Below, piece after piece: positions 8,814 through 16,207 of a stretch of DNA of 64,000 nucleotides (within the stretch, counting starts at the first letter, position 1; each line of letters begins with the position of its first letter). The DNA comes from CAVSJJ01 sp963728395 (GTDB taxonomy: Bacteria; Actinomycetota; Actinomycetes; Actinomycetales; Dermatophilaceae), in NCBI GenBank assembly GCA_963728395.1, contig CAVSJJ010000009.1, forward strand, positions 124,001 to 188,000, written 5' to 3'. The translations under genes were made by a program, and so were the position numbers. The notes beneath the pieces are model-generated. The model saw only the letters and a list, made by a program, of their open reading frames with translations, did not search any database and was not told where the DNA came from.

Positions 8814-9428
8814 TCAGAGGAGGCCGGCGACCTGGAGCGCGGTCACGGCGGCGAGGACGAGGCAGACGCCCCCGCCGACCCGGCGGATCGTCGCGAGGCG
8901 CAGGCGGGAGAGCAGGGCCCGGCCGAGGGCGGCGCCGAGCGCCGAGACCGTCGCGAGGGCGAGGAACGCGCCGACGAACACCGAGAGCGGCTCGTGGTAG
9001 CGCAGGACGAGCGAGGCGGTGAGGATCTGTGACAGGTCGCCCCACTCGGCGAGGAACAGGACGCCGAAGCAGAGCGTGACGACATGCCAGCCCTTGAGGT
9101 CGGCGGCGCCCCGGCCGGCGAACTCCTCCTCGGCCTCGGCCTCCTCGGCATCCGCCTTGTCCGCGCCGCGCAGCAGGAGGATGCCGCCGACGAGGAACAT
9201 CACGCCGGCGAAGATCTCGACGGGGGTCCGCGGCAGCCGGCCGATGACGCCGCCGAGCGAGACGGCGACGAGGGTCTGGACGAAGAAGGCGAGGCTGACG
9301 CCGACCCAGACCAGCAGCGGCCGGAACCGCGTCGACATGACGAGGGTGGCGACGAAGGTCTTGTCCGGTAGCTCGACGACGACGATGAGGCCGAAGACGA
9401 CGGCGGCCGTCGCGATGCTGAAACTCAT
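8814..9428 (-). CDS. TMEM165/GDT1 family cation transporter
   Basis: A 204-residue membrane protein of the UPF0016 family, whose members export Mn2+ or Ca2+. It is built from two homologous halves of three helices. Each half carries the family signature: VVELPDKTF near residue 20 (E-x-P-D-K-T variant of E-x-G-D-K-T) and LAEWGDLSQ near residue 125. An acidic cytoplasmic loop (ADAEEAEAEEEF) joins the halves. It is immediately followed by the 91-bp nested inverted repeat. Manganese export is the most likely role by family. Confidence 0.88.
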   Translation of the reverse strand: MSFSIATAAVVFGLIVVVELPDKTFVATLVMSTRFRPLLVWVGVSLAFFVQTLVAVSLGGVIGRLPRTPVEIFAGVMFLVGGILLLRGADKADAEEAEAEEEFAGRGAADLKGWHVVTLCFGVLFLAEWGDLSQILTASLVLRYHEPLSVFVGAFLALATVSALGAALGRALLSRLRLATIRRVGGGVCLVLAAVTALQVAGLL

Positions 9429-9491
9429 GGCCGGGCCAGCCTATAGAGCCAATAGAGTGGCCGGCGTCGTCAATCGGCAGAGGAGACGCGC

Positions 9492-10418
9492 ATGACCCGC
9501 TACGGGTTCTTCGGGCCCGAGGGCACCTTCACCCAGATGGCCCTCGACGCCTGGGCCGCGGCGGCGGGCGAGCCGCGGACGGCATACGCCTCGGTCGACG
9601 CGACCCTCGCCGCGGTGCGGTCCGGCGAGATCGATGCGGCGATGGTCCCCATCGAGAACTCGATCGAGGGCGGCGTCAGCGCGACCCTCGACGGCCTGGC
9701 CAGCGGCGACCCGCTCCTCGTCGTCGGCGAGGTGCTCGTCCCGGTCACCTTCGTCCTCGCCGCCCGCACCGGTATGCCGCTGGGGCGGGTCCGGGCGGTC
9801 GGCACCCACTCGCACGGCTGGGCCCAGGTCCGCGGCTGGATGGGGCGCCATCTCCCGGACGCGGTCTACGTCCCGACCCTGTCGACGGCCGCGGCGGCCG
9901 CGGGCCTCGCGGGGGAGGAGCCGGTGACCTATGACGCGGCGGTGTGCGCGCCGGTCGCTGCGTCGATGCACGGGCTCGCCGTCCTTGCCGAGGACATCGG
10001 CGACCGGACCGGTGCCGTGACGAGGTTCGTCCTCGTCGCGCGGCCGGGGCGGCTGCCGGAACGCACCGGCGCCGACAAGACCACCGTCGTGCTCTACCAA
10101 CGCCAGGACAAGTCCGGCGGCCTCCTCGAGTTGCTCGAGCAGTTCGCCGCCCGCGGGATCAACATGACCCGGCTGGAGTCCCGGCCGACGAAGGAGTCGA
10201 TGGGCAGCTACTGCTTCTCCATCGACTGCGAGGGCCACCTCCTCGACGAGCGGATCGGTGAGGCGCTCATGGGGCTGCGCCGGGTGTGCGCCGACGTGAA
10301 GTTCCTCGGCTCCTACCCGCGGGCCGACCGGCAGGCCGCGACGGTGGCTCCCCTCAACGGCGACGAGGACTTCGCGACTGCGCGTCGCTGGCTCGAGGGC
10401 CTCCGCTCGACGTCCTGA
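9492..10418 (+). CDS. pheA: prephenate dehydratase
   Basis: A 308-residue enzyme converting prephenate to phenylpyruvate in phenylalanine synthesis. The catalytic domain starts YGFFGPEGTFTQMA and contains MVPIENSIEGGVSATLD and VTRFVLVAR (the T-R-F motif). The C-terminal ACT domain (about residue 200 on) has SGGLLELLEQFAARGINMTR and the ESRP motif, which binds phenylalanine for feedback control. GAGGAG lies 7 bases upstream of the ATG. It is monofunctional, without chorismate mutase, as usual in actinobacteria. It is convergent with the SorC regulator. Confidence 0.95.
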   Translation: MTRYGFFGPEGTFTQMALDAWAAAAGEPRTAYASVDATLAAVRSGEIDAAMVPIENSIEGGVSATLDGLASGDPLLVVGEVLVPVTFVLAARTGMPLGRVRAVGTHSHGWAQVRGWMGRHLPDAVYVPTLSTAAAAAGLAGEEPVTYDAAVCAPVAASMHGLAVLAEDIGDRTGAVTRFVLVARPGRLPERTGADKTTVVLYQRQDKSGGLLELLEQFAARGINMTRLESRPTKESMGSYCFSIDCEGHLLDERIGEALMGLRRVCADVKFLGSYPRADRQAATVAPLNGDEDFATARRWLEGLRSTS

Positions 10419-10462
10419 CCGCCGGCCGGGTGCGGCGTCCGTGCGGCTGAGCCGGATGCCCC

Positions 10463-11428
10463 CTAACCCGAGGTGAGGAGGGCAGAGGCCAACCCGGCAT
10501 CCACGACAAGGACATCGACCAGGCCGCCGCGGACGGCGCCTTGGACCGCGCGCACCTTACTCGTCCCGGACGCGACGACGACGATCGTCTCGATCCGACG
10601 GACCTCGGCAAGGTCGAGCGAGACGAGGCGGTGGTGCAGCGCCAGGTCGACCTGGCCACCGTCGGCATCGAAGAACCGTCCGGCGATCTGGCCGACGACG
10701 CCTCGTTGCTCGGCCTCGGCTACCTCCTCCGGGGATGCGTTTGCCTGGTCGAGGAACATCCGAGTCGTGTCGGTGAGGAAGGCGCCGACGCCGACGACGG
10801 CGAGAGTGGCCGAGCGGGCCAGGTCGAGCAGGGCGCGGATCTGTGGACCGTCGAGGATGGCGTCCGCGGCCTCTGCGGTCGGGGCGAACGCCGGTGCGTT
10901 GAAGTACGTGTACCGGCCGCCCAGCTTGACGGCGAGGTCGCGAACCAGGTTGTGCCCGGAGCGGTTCGAGTCGTTGCTCCACTCCCCACCGAGCTGGATG
11001 ACGTGCGCGTCGACGCGATGGTCGAAATGGGCGGCGTCGACGAGGGCCTGCACCGTCCCCCCCCAGAACAGTCCCAGCAGGTCGCCGTCCTGGAGGCGGG
11101 AGCCGAGCCAGTCGGCGCCGGCCCGGGCGGCGGCGAGGAGGGTGGTCTTCGGACCGCCGGCACCGTTGGACGGCGCCGTCGCGACGATGACGTCATTCAG
11201 GGCGTACCGCGCCCGAAGCGCTTCCTCGAGACGCAGGTCGCGGCGGGTGGGATAGACAACCTCGAACTTGATGATGCCGCGCTCGCGGGCGGCGCGCAGC
11301 AGCCGGGAGACGTTGGACCGGCTCGTGCCGAGCCGGCGGGCGACCTCCTCCTGGCTGAGGTCCTGGACGTAGTACCAGAAGGCCGCCTGCGCCAGCCGGT
11401 CGTCGTCGACCTTCACCCGAGATGCCAC
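10463..11428 (-). CDS. SorC/DeoR-family sugar-binding transcriptional regulator
   Basis: A 321-residue regulator. The N-terminal HTH reads LSQEEVARRLGTSRSNVSRL; the remaining 260 residues form the sugar-phosphate-binding domain typical of SorC, LsrR and EryD, with LFWGGTVQALVDA and VVGVGAFL. I start it at GTG 11428, which has AAGGGAG 7 bases upstream; the open frame further upstream covers the shared promoter. It is divergent from the catabolic genes at 11568-21994 and is the obvious candidate for their control, probably with a phosphorylated intermediate as inducer (inference from the family). Confidence 0.9.
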   Translation of the reverse strand: MASRVKVDDDRLAQAAFWYYVQDLSQEEVARRLGTSRSNVSRLLRAARERGIIKFEVVYPTRRDLRLEEALRARYALNDVIVATAPSNGAGGPKTTLLAAARAGADWLGSRLQDGDLLGLFWGGTVQALVDAAHFDHRVDAHVIQLGGEWSNDSNRSGHNLVRDLAVKLGGRYTYFNAPAFAPTAEAADAILDGPQIRALLDLARSATLAVVGVGAFLTDTTRMFLDQANASPEEVAEAEQRGVVGQIAGRFFDADGGQVDLALHHRLVSLDLAEVRRIETIVVVASGTSKVRAVQGAVRGGLVDVLVVDAGLASALLTSG

Positions 11429-11567
11429 GGACGCTCCCTTCCGATGCCCGACCCTAGCGGCCCCGCGTCGGCGGCCGATGGCAGCCGGGGTCTTGACGTG
11501 TGGCACGATATCGGTCACGCTAGTGCATATTCGTGCAAAGACGCACAAACGTGAATTGGAGCCGAAC
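11429..11567. promoter_or_regulatory. divergent promoter/operator region of the polyol locus
   Basis: This 139-base gap separates the SorC regulator from the aldolase-like gene. It contains an AT-richer segment at about 11520-11552 with repeated half-sites: GTGCATA, CGTGCAAA and GCACAAACG. CGTGC and GCACG-like halves face each other around AAAGAC, as expected for an operator bound by a multimeric SorC protein. GGAG at 11558-11561 is the ribosome binding site of the aldolase-like gene. The operator assignment is inference. Confidence 0.5.
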
Positions 11568-12470
11568 ATGTCCTTGGTGCCCCTTCCCGACCTGCTCGCC
11601 GACGCCGCCCGTGCGCGGTATGCCGTCGGCTACTTCGAGTCGTGGGACGTCTACAGCCTCGAGGCGACCATCGCGGCAGCCGAGGCGGAGCGCTCGCCGG
11701 TCATCATCGGGATCGGTGGCCTGTCCGCTAACCATGAGTGGCTCTCGGGTCGGGGCGTCGAGTTGTACGGAGCAGTCTGCGCCGCGCTCGCCCGCCGCTC
11801 AGATGTACCGACCGCCGTCCTGTTCAACGAGGCCGAGAGCTTTCCCGAGGCCGCCGCCGCGCTCGGCGCCGGCTACAACGCGGTGATGATGCATACGCAG
11901 GGCTGGCCCTGGGATCGGCTCATCGCCGACACTGCGGCGCTCGTCGCGGCGTCGCACGGCCTCGGTGTCGCCGTCGAGGGCGAGGTCGGCGCGCTCGCCG
12001 AGATGACGATCGACGGCCAGATCGATGAGTCGATCGGCGCGATGACCGACCCGAGCGAGGCCGAGAAGTTCGTCGCGGCCACCGGGGTCGACTGCCTCGC
12101 CGTCGCGGTCGGCAACGTCCACTTCGTCACCTCGGACTTCGTGCCCCGTATCGATGTCGCGCGGATCCACGAGATCGGCGAGACCGTCGAAGTCCCGCTC
12201 GTCCTCCACGGTGGCTCGGGCACCCCGGCCGACCAGATGCGCGAGGCGATCGCCGCCGGCATCACGAAGGTCAACGTCGGCACCCGGCTCAAGCACGTCT
12301 TCGGCGGCGCCGTCCATCGGGCGGTCATCGCCGCTGGCGAGGTCGGCGACCCCAACCTGCTCTTCGGCTCCCGCCTGGCCGACGACGTCAACACGGTCGC
12401 CGGTGTGGCGCTGACCCAGGAGATCCGCCGGCTCATGGAGGTCTTCGGCTCCTCGGGGCGTGCGGCGTGA
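11568..12470 (+). CDS. class II aldolase-like protein with altered active site
   Basis: A 300-residue TIM-barrel protein of the class II fructose/tagatose-bisphosphate aldolase family. Conserved pieces are EGEVGALAE, CLAVAVGNVH (metal His), LVLHGGSGTP (metal His) and GITKVNVGTRL (phosphate site). Where true aldolases have the L-H-x-D-H motif carrying the catalytic Asp and first zinc His, this protein reads AVLFNEAESF. So one metal ligand and the proton-relay Asp are missing. It starts at an ATG with GGAG upstream and overlaps the E1 gene by 4 nt. It may act on a sugar or ketose phosphate, but normal aldol cleavage is doubtful. Confidence 0.78.
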   Translation: MSLVPLPDLLADAARARYAVGYFESWDVYSLEATIAAAEAERSPVIIGIGGLSANHEWLSGRGVELYGAVCAALARRSDVPTAVLFNEAESFPEAAAALGAGYNAVMMHTQGWPWDRLIADTAALVAASHGLGVAVEGEVGALAEMTIDGQIDESIGAMTDPSEAEKFVAATGVDCLAVAVGNVHFVTSDFVPRIDVARIHEIGETVEVPLVLHGGSGTPADQMREAIAAGITKVNVGTRLKHVFGGAVHRAVIAAGEVGDPNLLFGSRLADDVNTVAGVALTQEIRRLMEVFGSSGRAA

Positions 12471-14536
12471 GCGCGCCCACGGTCGACGTCCAGGCCACGC
12501 TGGACCGGGTCGGCACTGAGACGGCACTGGGGATGCTCGAGCGCATGGTCGTCATCCGGCAGTTCGAGCAGACGGCCTACCTGCGCTACCTCCAGGGCGA
12601 GATCCCGGGAACGTTGCACCAGTCCCAGGGACAGGAGGCCTCAGCCGTCGGCGTCTGCTCCGTCCTGCGCGACACCGACTGGATCACCTCCACCCACCGT
12701 CCGCACGGCCACGCCCTCGCCAAGGGGATGGACGCCGGCGTCGCGATGGCGGAGATCTACGGCCGGGAGCAGGGCTGCCTCGGCGGCCGGGGCGGCTCCA
12801 TGCACCTCGGCGACCCGGACCTGGGCATCCTGCCGTCCATCGCCATCGTCGGCGGCGGGATCACCATCGCCCCCGGGCTGGCCATGGCGGCCGCCGAGCG
12901 CGACGGGGACGACGTCGTCGTCTGCTTCTTCGGCGACGGCGCGGTCAACGAGGGCGCCTTCCACGAGGGTCTGAACTACGCCTCGGTCAAGCGCCTGCCC
13001 GTCGTCTTCGTCTGCGAGAACAACCTCTACGGCGCGTCCACCCCCTTCCACGAGACGACCCTCAACGTCGACATCGCCTCGCGGGCCGCGGCATACGGCA
13101 TCCCGGGCGAGCAGGTCGACGGCATGGATGTCCTGGCCGTCCTCGACGCCAGCGAGCGCGCCGTGGCCCGGGCCCGCGCGGGCGAAGGACCCACGCTGCT
13201 CGAGGTGCAGACCTATCGCTACGTGGGTCACAGCCGCGGCGACGCCCGGGGCTACCGCACGAAGGAGGAGGAGGCGCTGTGGAACGACCGCGACCCCATC
13301 GACTCCTTCAAGCGGGTGCTCCTCGGGCGCGGCTGCGCGACGGAGGAGCAGGTCGAGGCGACCGTCGCGAGGGCGAAGGCGACCGTCAAGGCGGCGTTGA
13401 AGTTCGCCCAGGACGCCCCGAAGTCGGCGCCGGAGACAGCACTGGACCCGGCCGCCATCTATGCCGCTCCGCCCGTCCCGGTCTCCCCGGTCTCACTCCT
13501 CCCCGAGGGACCGGATGAGCGGCTGCTCACCATCGCCGAAGGGCTGCGCGAGGGCATTCAGGAGGAAATGGCGGCGGATGGCTCGGTCGTCCTCCTCGGC
13601 GAGGACGTCGGCGTGCCCGGCGGGTTCGGCGGCGCCTTCGGCATCTACCTCGGCCTGGCCGAGGAGTTCGGCCGAAGCCGGGTCGTCGACACCCCGATCA
13701 GCGAGAAGGCCATCATGGGCGTCGCAATCGGGGCCGCCATCGGCGGGATGAAAACGCTGCCGGACCTGCAATACGCCGACTTCGTCTTCGAGTGCATGGA
13801 CGAGCTGGTCAACGAGGCAGCCAAGCTGCGGTACATGTCCGGCGGTCGGATCCAGATCCCGACCGTGCTGCGCTGCCCTGTCGGCGCCACCCAGCGAGGC
13901 GCCCAGCACGGCCAGAACCCGGAGAGCCTCTTCATGCACATTCCCGGGCTGAAGGTCCTGTGCGTCTCAGACGCCTACACCGCCAAGGGCGGGATCAAGG
14001 CTGCGTTGCGCGACCCAGACCCAGTCCTCGTCTTCGAGCACAAGCTTCTCTACGGTGCCCGCAAGCGCCAGGAGGCCGGGTCAATCCAGACCAAGACCTT
14101 CGTGCCGGAGGACGACTACGCGATCGAGGTCGGTCAGGCGAGACTGCGCCGCTCCGGAAGCGACGTCACCGTGCTGGCGACGTTCACCGAGCTGTACGAC
14201 GCACTCCAGGTCGCCGAGAAGCTTCAGGGCGAGGACATCAGCGTCGAGGTGCTCGACCCAGTGTGGCTCGCGCCCTTCGACTGGACCGCTGTGTTCGACA
14301 GCGTCCGCCGGACCGGCCGCCTCGTCGTGGCCCACGAGGCGGCGCTGACCGGCGGTTGGGGCGCCGAGGTCGCCGCGCGGGTCGGTGCGGAACTCTTTGA
14401 TGAGCTCAAGGCACCGGTCGAGCGGGTCGCCAGCAAGGACGTCCCGGCTCCCTTCGCGCCATGGTTGGAGAGCGCCGTTCTGCCCAACTCCGCCGATATC
14501 GAGGCCGCAGTCCGGCGCGCCTGCGCCCGGCCCTGA
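12467..14536 (+). CDS. thiamine-diphosphate 2-oxoacid/acetoin dehydrogenase E1, alpha-beta fusion
   Basis: A 689-residue fusion of the two E1 subunits normally encoded separately. Residues about 15-325 are E1 alpha, with HRPHGHALAKG, the thiamine diphosphate site GDGAVNEGAFHEGLNYAS ending in the E-N-N asparagine, and the YVGHSRGDARGYR loop. Residues about 345-685 are E1 beta, with VVLLGEDVGVPGGFGGAF, DTPISEKAIMGVAIGAA and GGRIQIPTVLRCP. It resembles AcoAB/PdhAB-type enzymes that pass an acyl group to a lipoyl domain. The GTG start overlaps the aldolase-like stop (GTGA). The substrate is unknown; the location in a polyol locus suggests a hydroxy-ketone or 2-oxo intermediate. Confidence 0.88.
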   Translation: MSAPTVDVQATLDRVGTETALGMLERMVVIRQFEQTAYLRYLQGEIPGTLHQSQGQEASAVGVCSVLRDTDWITSTHRPHGHALAKGMDAGVAMAEIYGREQGCLGGRGGSMHLGDPDLGILPSIAIVGGGITIAPGLAMAAAERDGDDVVVCFFGDGAVNEGAFHEGLNYASVKRLPVVFVCENNLYGASTPFHETTLNVDIASRAAAYGIPGEQVDGMDVLAVLDASERAVARARAGEGPTLLEVQTYRYVGHSRGDARGYRTKEEEALWNDRDPIDSFKRVLLGRGCATEEQVEATVARAKATVKAALKFAQDAPKSAPETALDPAAIYAAPPVPVSPVSLLPEGPDERLLTIAEGLREGIQEEMAADGSVVLLGEDVGVPGGFGGAFGIYLGLAEEFGRSRVVDTPISEKAIMGVAIGAAIGGMKTLPDLQYADFVFECMDELVNEAAKLRYMSGGRIQIPTVLRCPVGATQRGAQHGQNPESLFMHIPGLKVLCVSDAYTAKGGIKAALRDPDPVLVFEHKLLYGARKRQEAGSIQTKTFVPEDDYAIEVGQARLRRSGSDVTVLATFTELYDALQVAEKLQGEDISVEVLDPVWLAPFDWTAVFDSVRRTGRLVVAHEAALTGGWGAEVAARVGAELFDELKAPVERVASKDVPAPFAPWLESAVLPNSADIEAAVRRACARP

Positions 14537-14567
14537 CCCGACCAGCAGAAGAGACGAGGACCATCAC

Positions 14568-14825
14568 ATGCCAGAGGCGATTGTCATGCCAGAGCTGGGC
14601 CAGACCGTCAGTGGGGGGACCATCTCCTCCTGGCTGGTGGAGGTGGGGCAGAGCGTCGAGCTCGGCGACCCGCTGCTCCTGGTCGAGACGGACAAGACCG
14701 AGATAGAGGTCGAGTGCGCGGCGGAGGGCGTCCTGCTCGCCGTGCTCGCCGAGCCCGGGACCGAGGTCGAGTCGGGGACCGTCATCGCCTACGTCGGCGA
14801 GCCCGGCGAAAGCGTGCCTGACTGA
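14568..14825 (+). CDS. stand-alone lipoyl-domain protein
   Basis: An 85-residue protein consisting only of a biotinyl/lipoyl domain: IVMPELGQTVSGGTISSW, then the modification hairpin LLVETDKTEIEVEC with the lipoylated Lys in D-K-T, ending with a GTVIAYVG beta strand. Full E2 proteins of about 400-550 residues add a peripheral-binding and a catalytic acyltransferase domain; both are absent here. It directly follows the E1 fusion (31-base gap). It presumably serves as the swinging arm for that E1, with the acyltransferase and E3 supplied from elsewhere or not used. Confidence 0.88.
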   Translation: MPEAIVMPELGQTVSGGTISSWLVEVGQSVELGDPLLLVETDKTEIEVECAAEGVLLAVLAEPGTEVESGTVIAYVGEPGESVPD

Positions 14826-14986
14826 CCGTCACGGAGCCTCCCGCAACCGACGGGACCGGGCATGATCCGTCGACCGCGGCACCCGGCAGCCAACCACAAC
14901 AGCATTCACGGTCCGAGGACCGCAACCCGGAACGAGCTGATGGGAAGAGCCCGTCACCTCGCACGAGTCTCAACAAAGGAGTCGAG

Positions 14987-16132
14987 ATGAAACGTCGTAG
15001 CTGGGCGGCAATTGCCGTCGCAGTCACCCTGACAGCCTCCGCCTGCGGGTCCGCGTCCTCGGGGACCGGCGGTAGCGGAGGGGGCGCCAAGACCTACACG
15101 GTCGCCCAGATCCGTTGGGAGGCGGGTGACATCTTCTTCAACGGGGTGTCCACCGGCGAGGAGCAGGCCATCAAGGACATCGAGAGCCGTGATGGCGTCA
15201 AGATCAACCTCAAGACCGTGGCGGCCAACGACGCCGGGCAGCAGCTCAACGGCCTCCAGCAGCTCATGACCTCCGGCATCGACGGGGTGAGTCTCGTCCC
15301 GTGGCGGGGGGAGAGCATGGTCTCGGTGCTCAAGCAGCTGGACTCCCAGGGCACTCCCGTCGTCGTGCACAACCTCATCGTCCCCGGTCAGACCCAGCCC
15401 TTCGTCGCGTTCGACAACGTCGAGGCCGGCAAGCTCGCCGGCAAGGCGATGCTCGACGCCATCGCGAAGGCGCGCGGTGCCGACTGGGCCACGAAGGGAG
15501 GCACCATCGTCATCCTGCGCGGTGACATCACCGCCTCCTTCGACAAGGACCGGTTCACGGGGTACATGTCGCAACTCCAGCCCGTCCTCGACGCCAACCC
15601 GAAGGTCAAGCTCGCCGAGCGGGCCGGCCTCGGCTACCAGGGCGAGCCCGCCCGCAGCGCCGTGGCCGACGCGCTGACCAGCGCCGGCAAGGACAACATC
15701 ATCGGCATCGGCAGCGTCGACGGCACGATGGCCGTCGGCGGGGCGATCCCCGCCCTCAAGACCGGCGGCGCCGTCGTCGGCAACGGCAAGCCGAACGCCG
15801 TGGCCGTCACCTCGATCGACTGTTCCAAGGCCGAGCTCGACTCCATCAAGGCCGGCGAGCTGACCCACTGCTCGGAGCAGCCGGCCCTCGCCGAGGGCAT
15901 CCTCGTCATGAACCTGCTCTACGACATGATGAAGAACGGCAAGACCACCCCGTCCGACGGCATGGAGAACATCGACGGGTGGCAAGGCAAGCCGTGGATG
16001 CCGATCGAGAAGACGACGCGCGACGACATCGCCGGCACCTGGTACAAGACGCAGGCGTTCCCGGTTCCGGGCCCGCTGCCGCTCGACTCCGCCGAGCACT
16101 GGGCCATCGGGTCCGGGGCCAAGGGCAACTGA
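14987..16132 (+). CDS. sugar/polyol ABC transporter substrate-binding lipoprotein
   Basis: A 381-residue type I periplasmic binding protein of the RbsB group. AAGGAGTCGAG precedes the ATG. The leader MKRRSWAAIAVAVTL leads to the lipobox TASAC and a Gly/Ser linker. Seen in the mature part are FFNGVSTGEEQAIKDI, LMTSGIDGVSLVPW, TPVVVHNLIVPGQ, and IIGIGSVDGTMAVGGAI. It feeds the ATPase and permease that follow. The 161 bases before it hold no gene and may carry an internal promoter. By context the ligand is likely a polyol or small sugar alcohol. Confidence 0.88.
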   Translation: MKRRSWAAIAVAVTLTASACGSASSGTGGSGGGAKTYTVAQIRWEAGDIFFNGVSTGEEQAIKDIESRDGVKINLKTVAANDAGQQLNGLQQLMTSGIDGVSLVPWRGESMVSVLKQLDSQGTPVVVHNLIVPGQTQPFVAFDNVEAGKLAGKAMLDAIAKARGADWATKGGTIVILRGDITASFDKDRFTGYMSQLQPVLDANPKVKLAERAGLGYQGEPARSAVADALTSAGKDNIIGIGSVDGTMAVGGAIPALKTGGAVVGNGKPNAVAVTSIDCSKAELDSIKAGELTHCSEQPALAEGILVMNLLYDMMKNGKTTPSDGMENIDGWQGKPWMPIEKTTRDDIAGTWYKTQAFPVPGPLPLDSAEHWAIGSGAKGN

Positions 16133-16139
16133 GCCCACG

Positions 16140-16174
16140 CCGCGGGATACCGGGCGAGCCCCGGCATCCCGCGG
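16140..16174 (+). terminator. intercistronic hairpin after the binding-protein gene
   Basis: An inverted repeat begins 8 bases after the binding-protein stop. CCGCGGGAT pairs with ATCCCGCGG, continuing past one mismatch with CCGGG against CCCGG; the loop is five bases. There is no U-tract. In Rbs/Mal-type operons such hairpins protect the binding-protein message and reduce transcription into the ATPase gene, which fits this position. Confidence 0.6.
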
Positions 16175-16207
16175 TCCCTCCCGATCCCGATGTCTCAAGG
16201 AAGTGAC

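Noticed and set aside
12467..14536. Calling the fused E1 acetoin dehydrogenase (acoAB)
   Set aside because: Motifs are shared by pyruvate, acetoin and branched-chain E1 enzymes, and no acetoin genes surround it; the substrate cannot be fixed from sequence.
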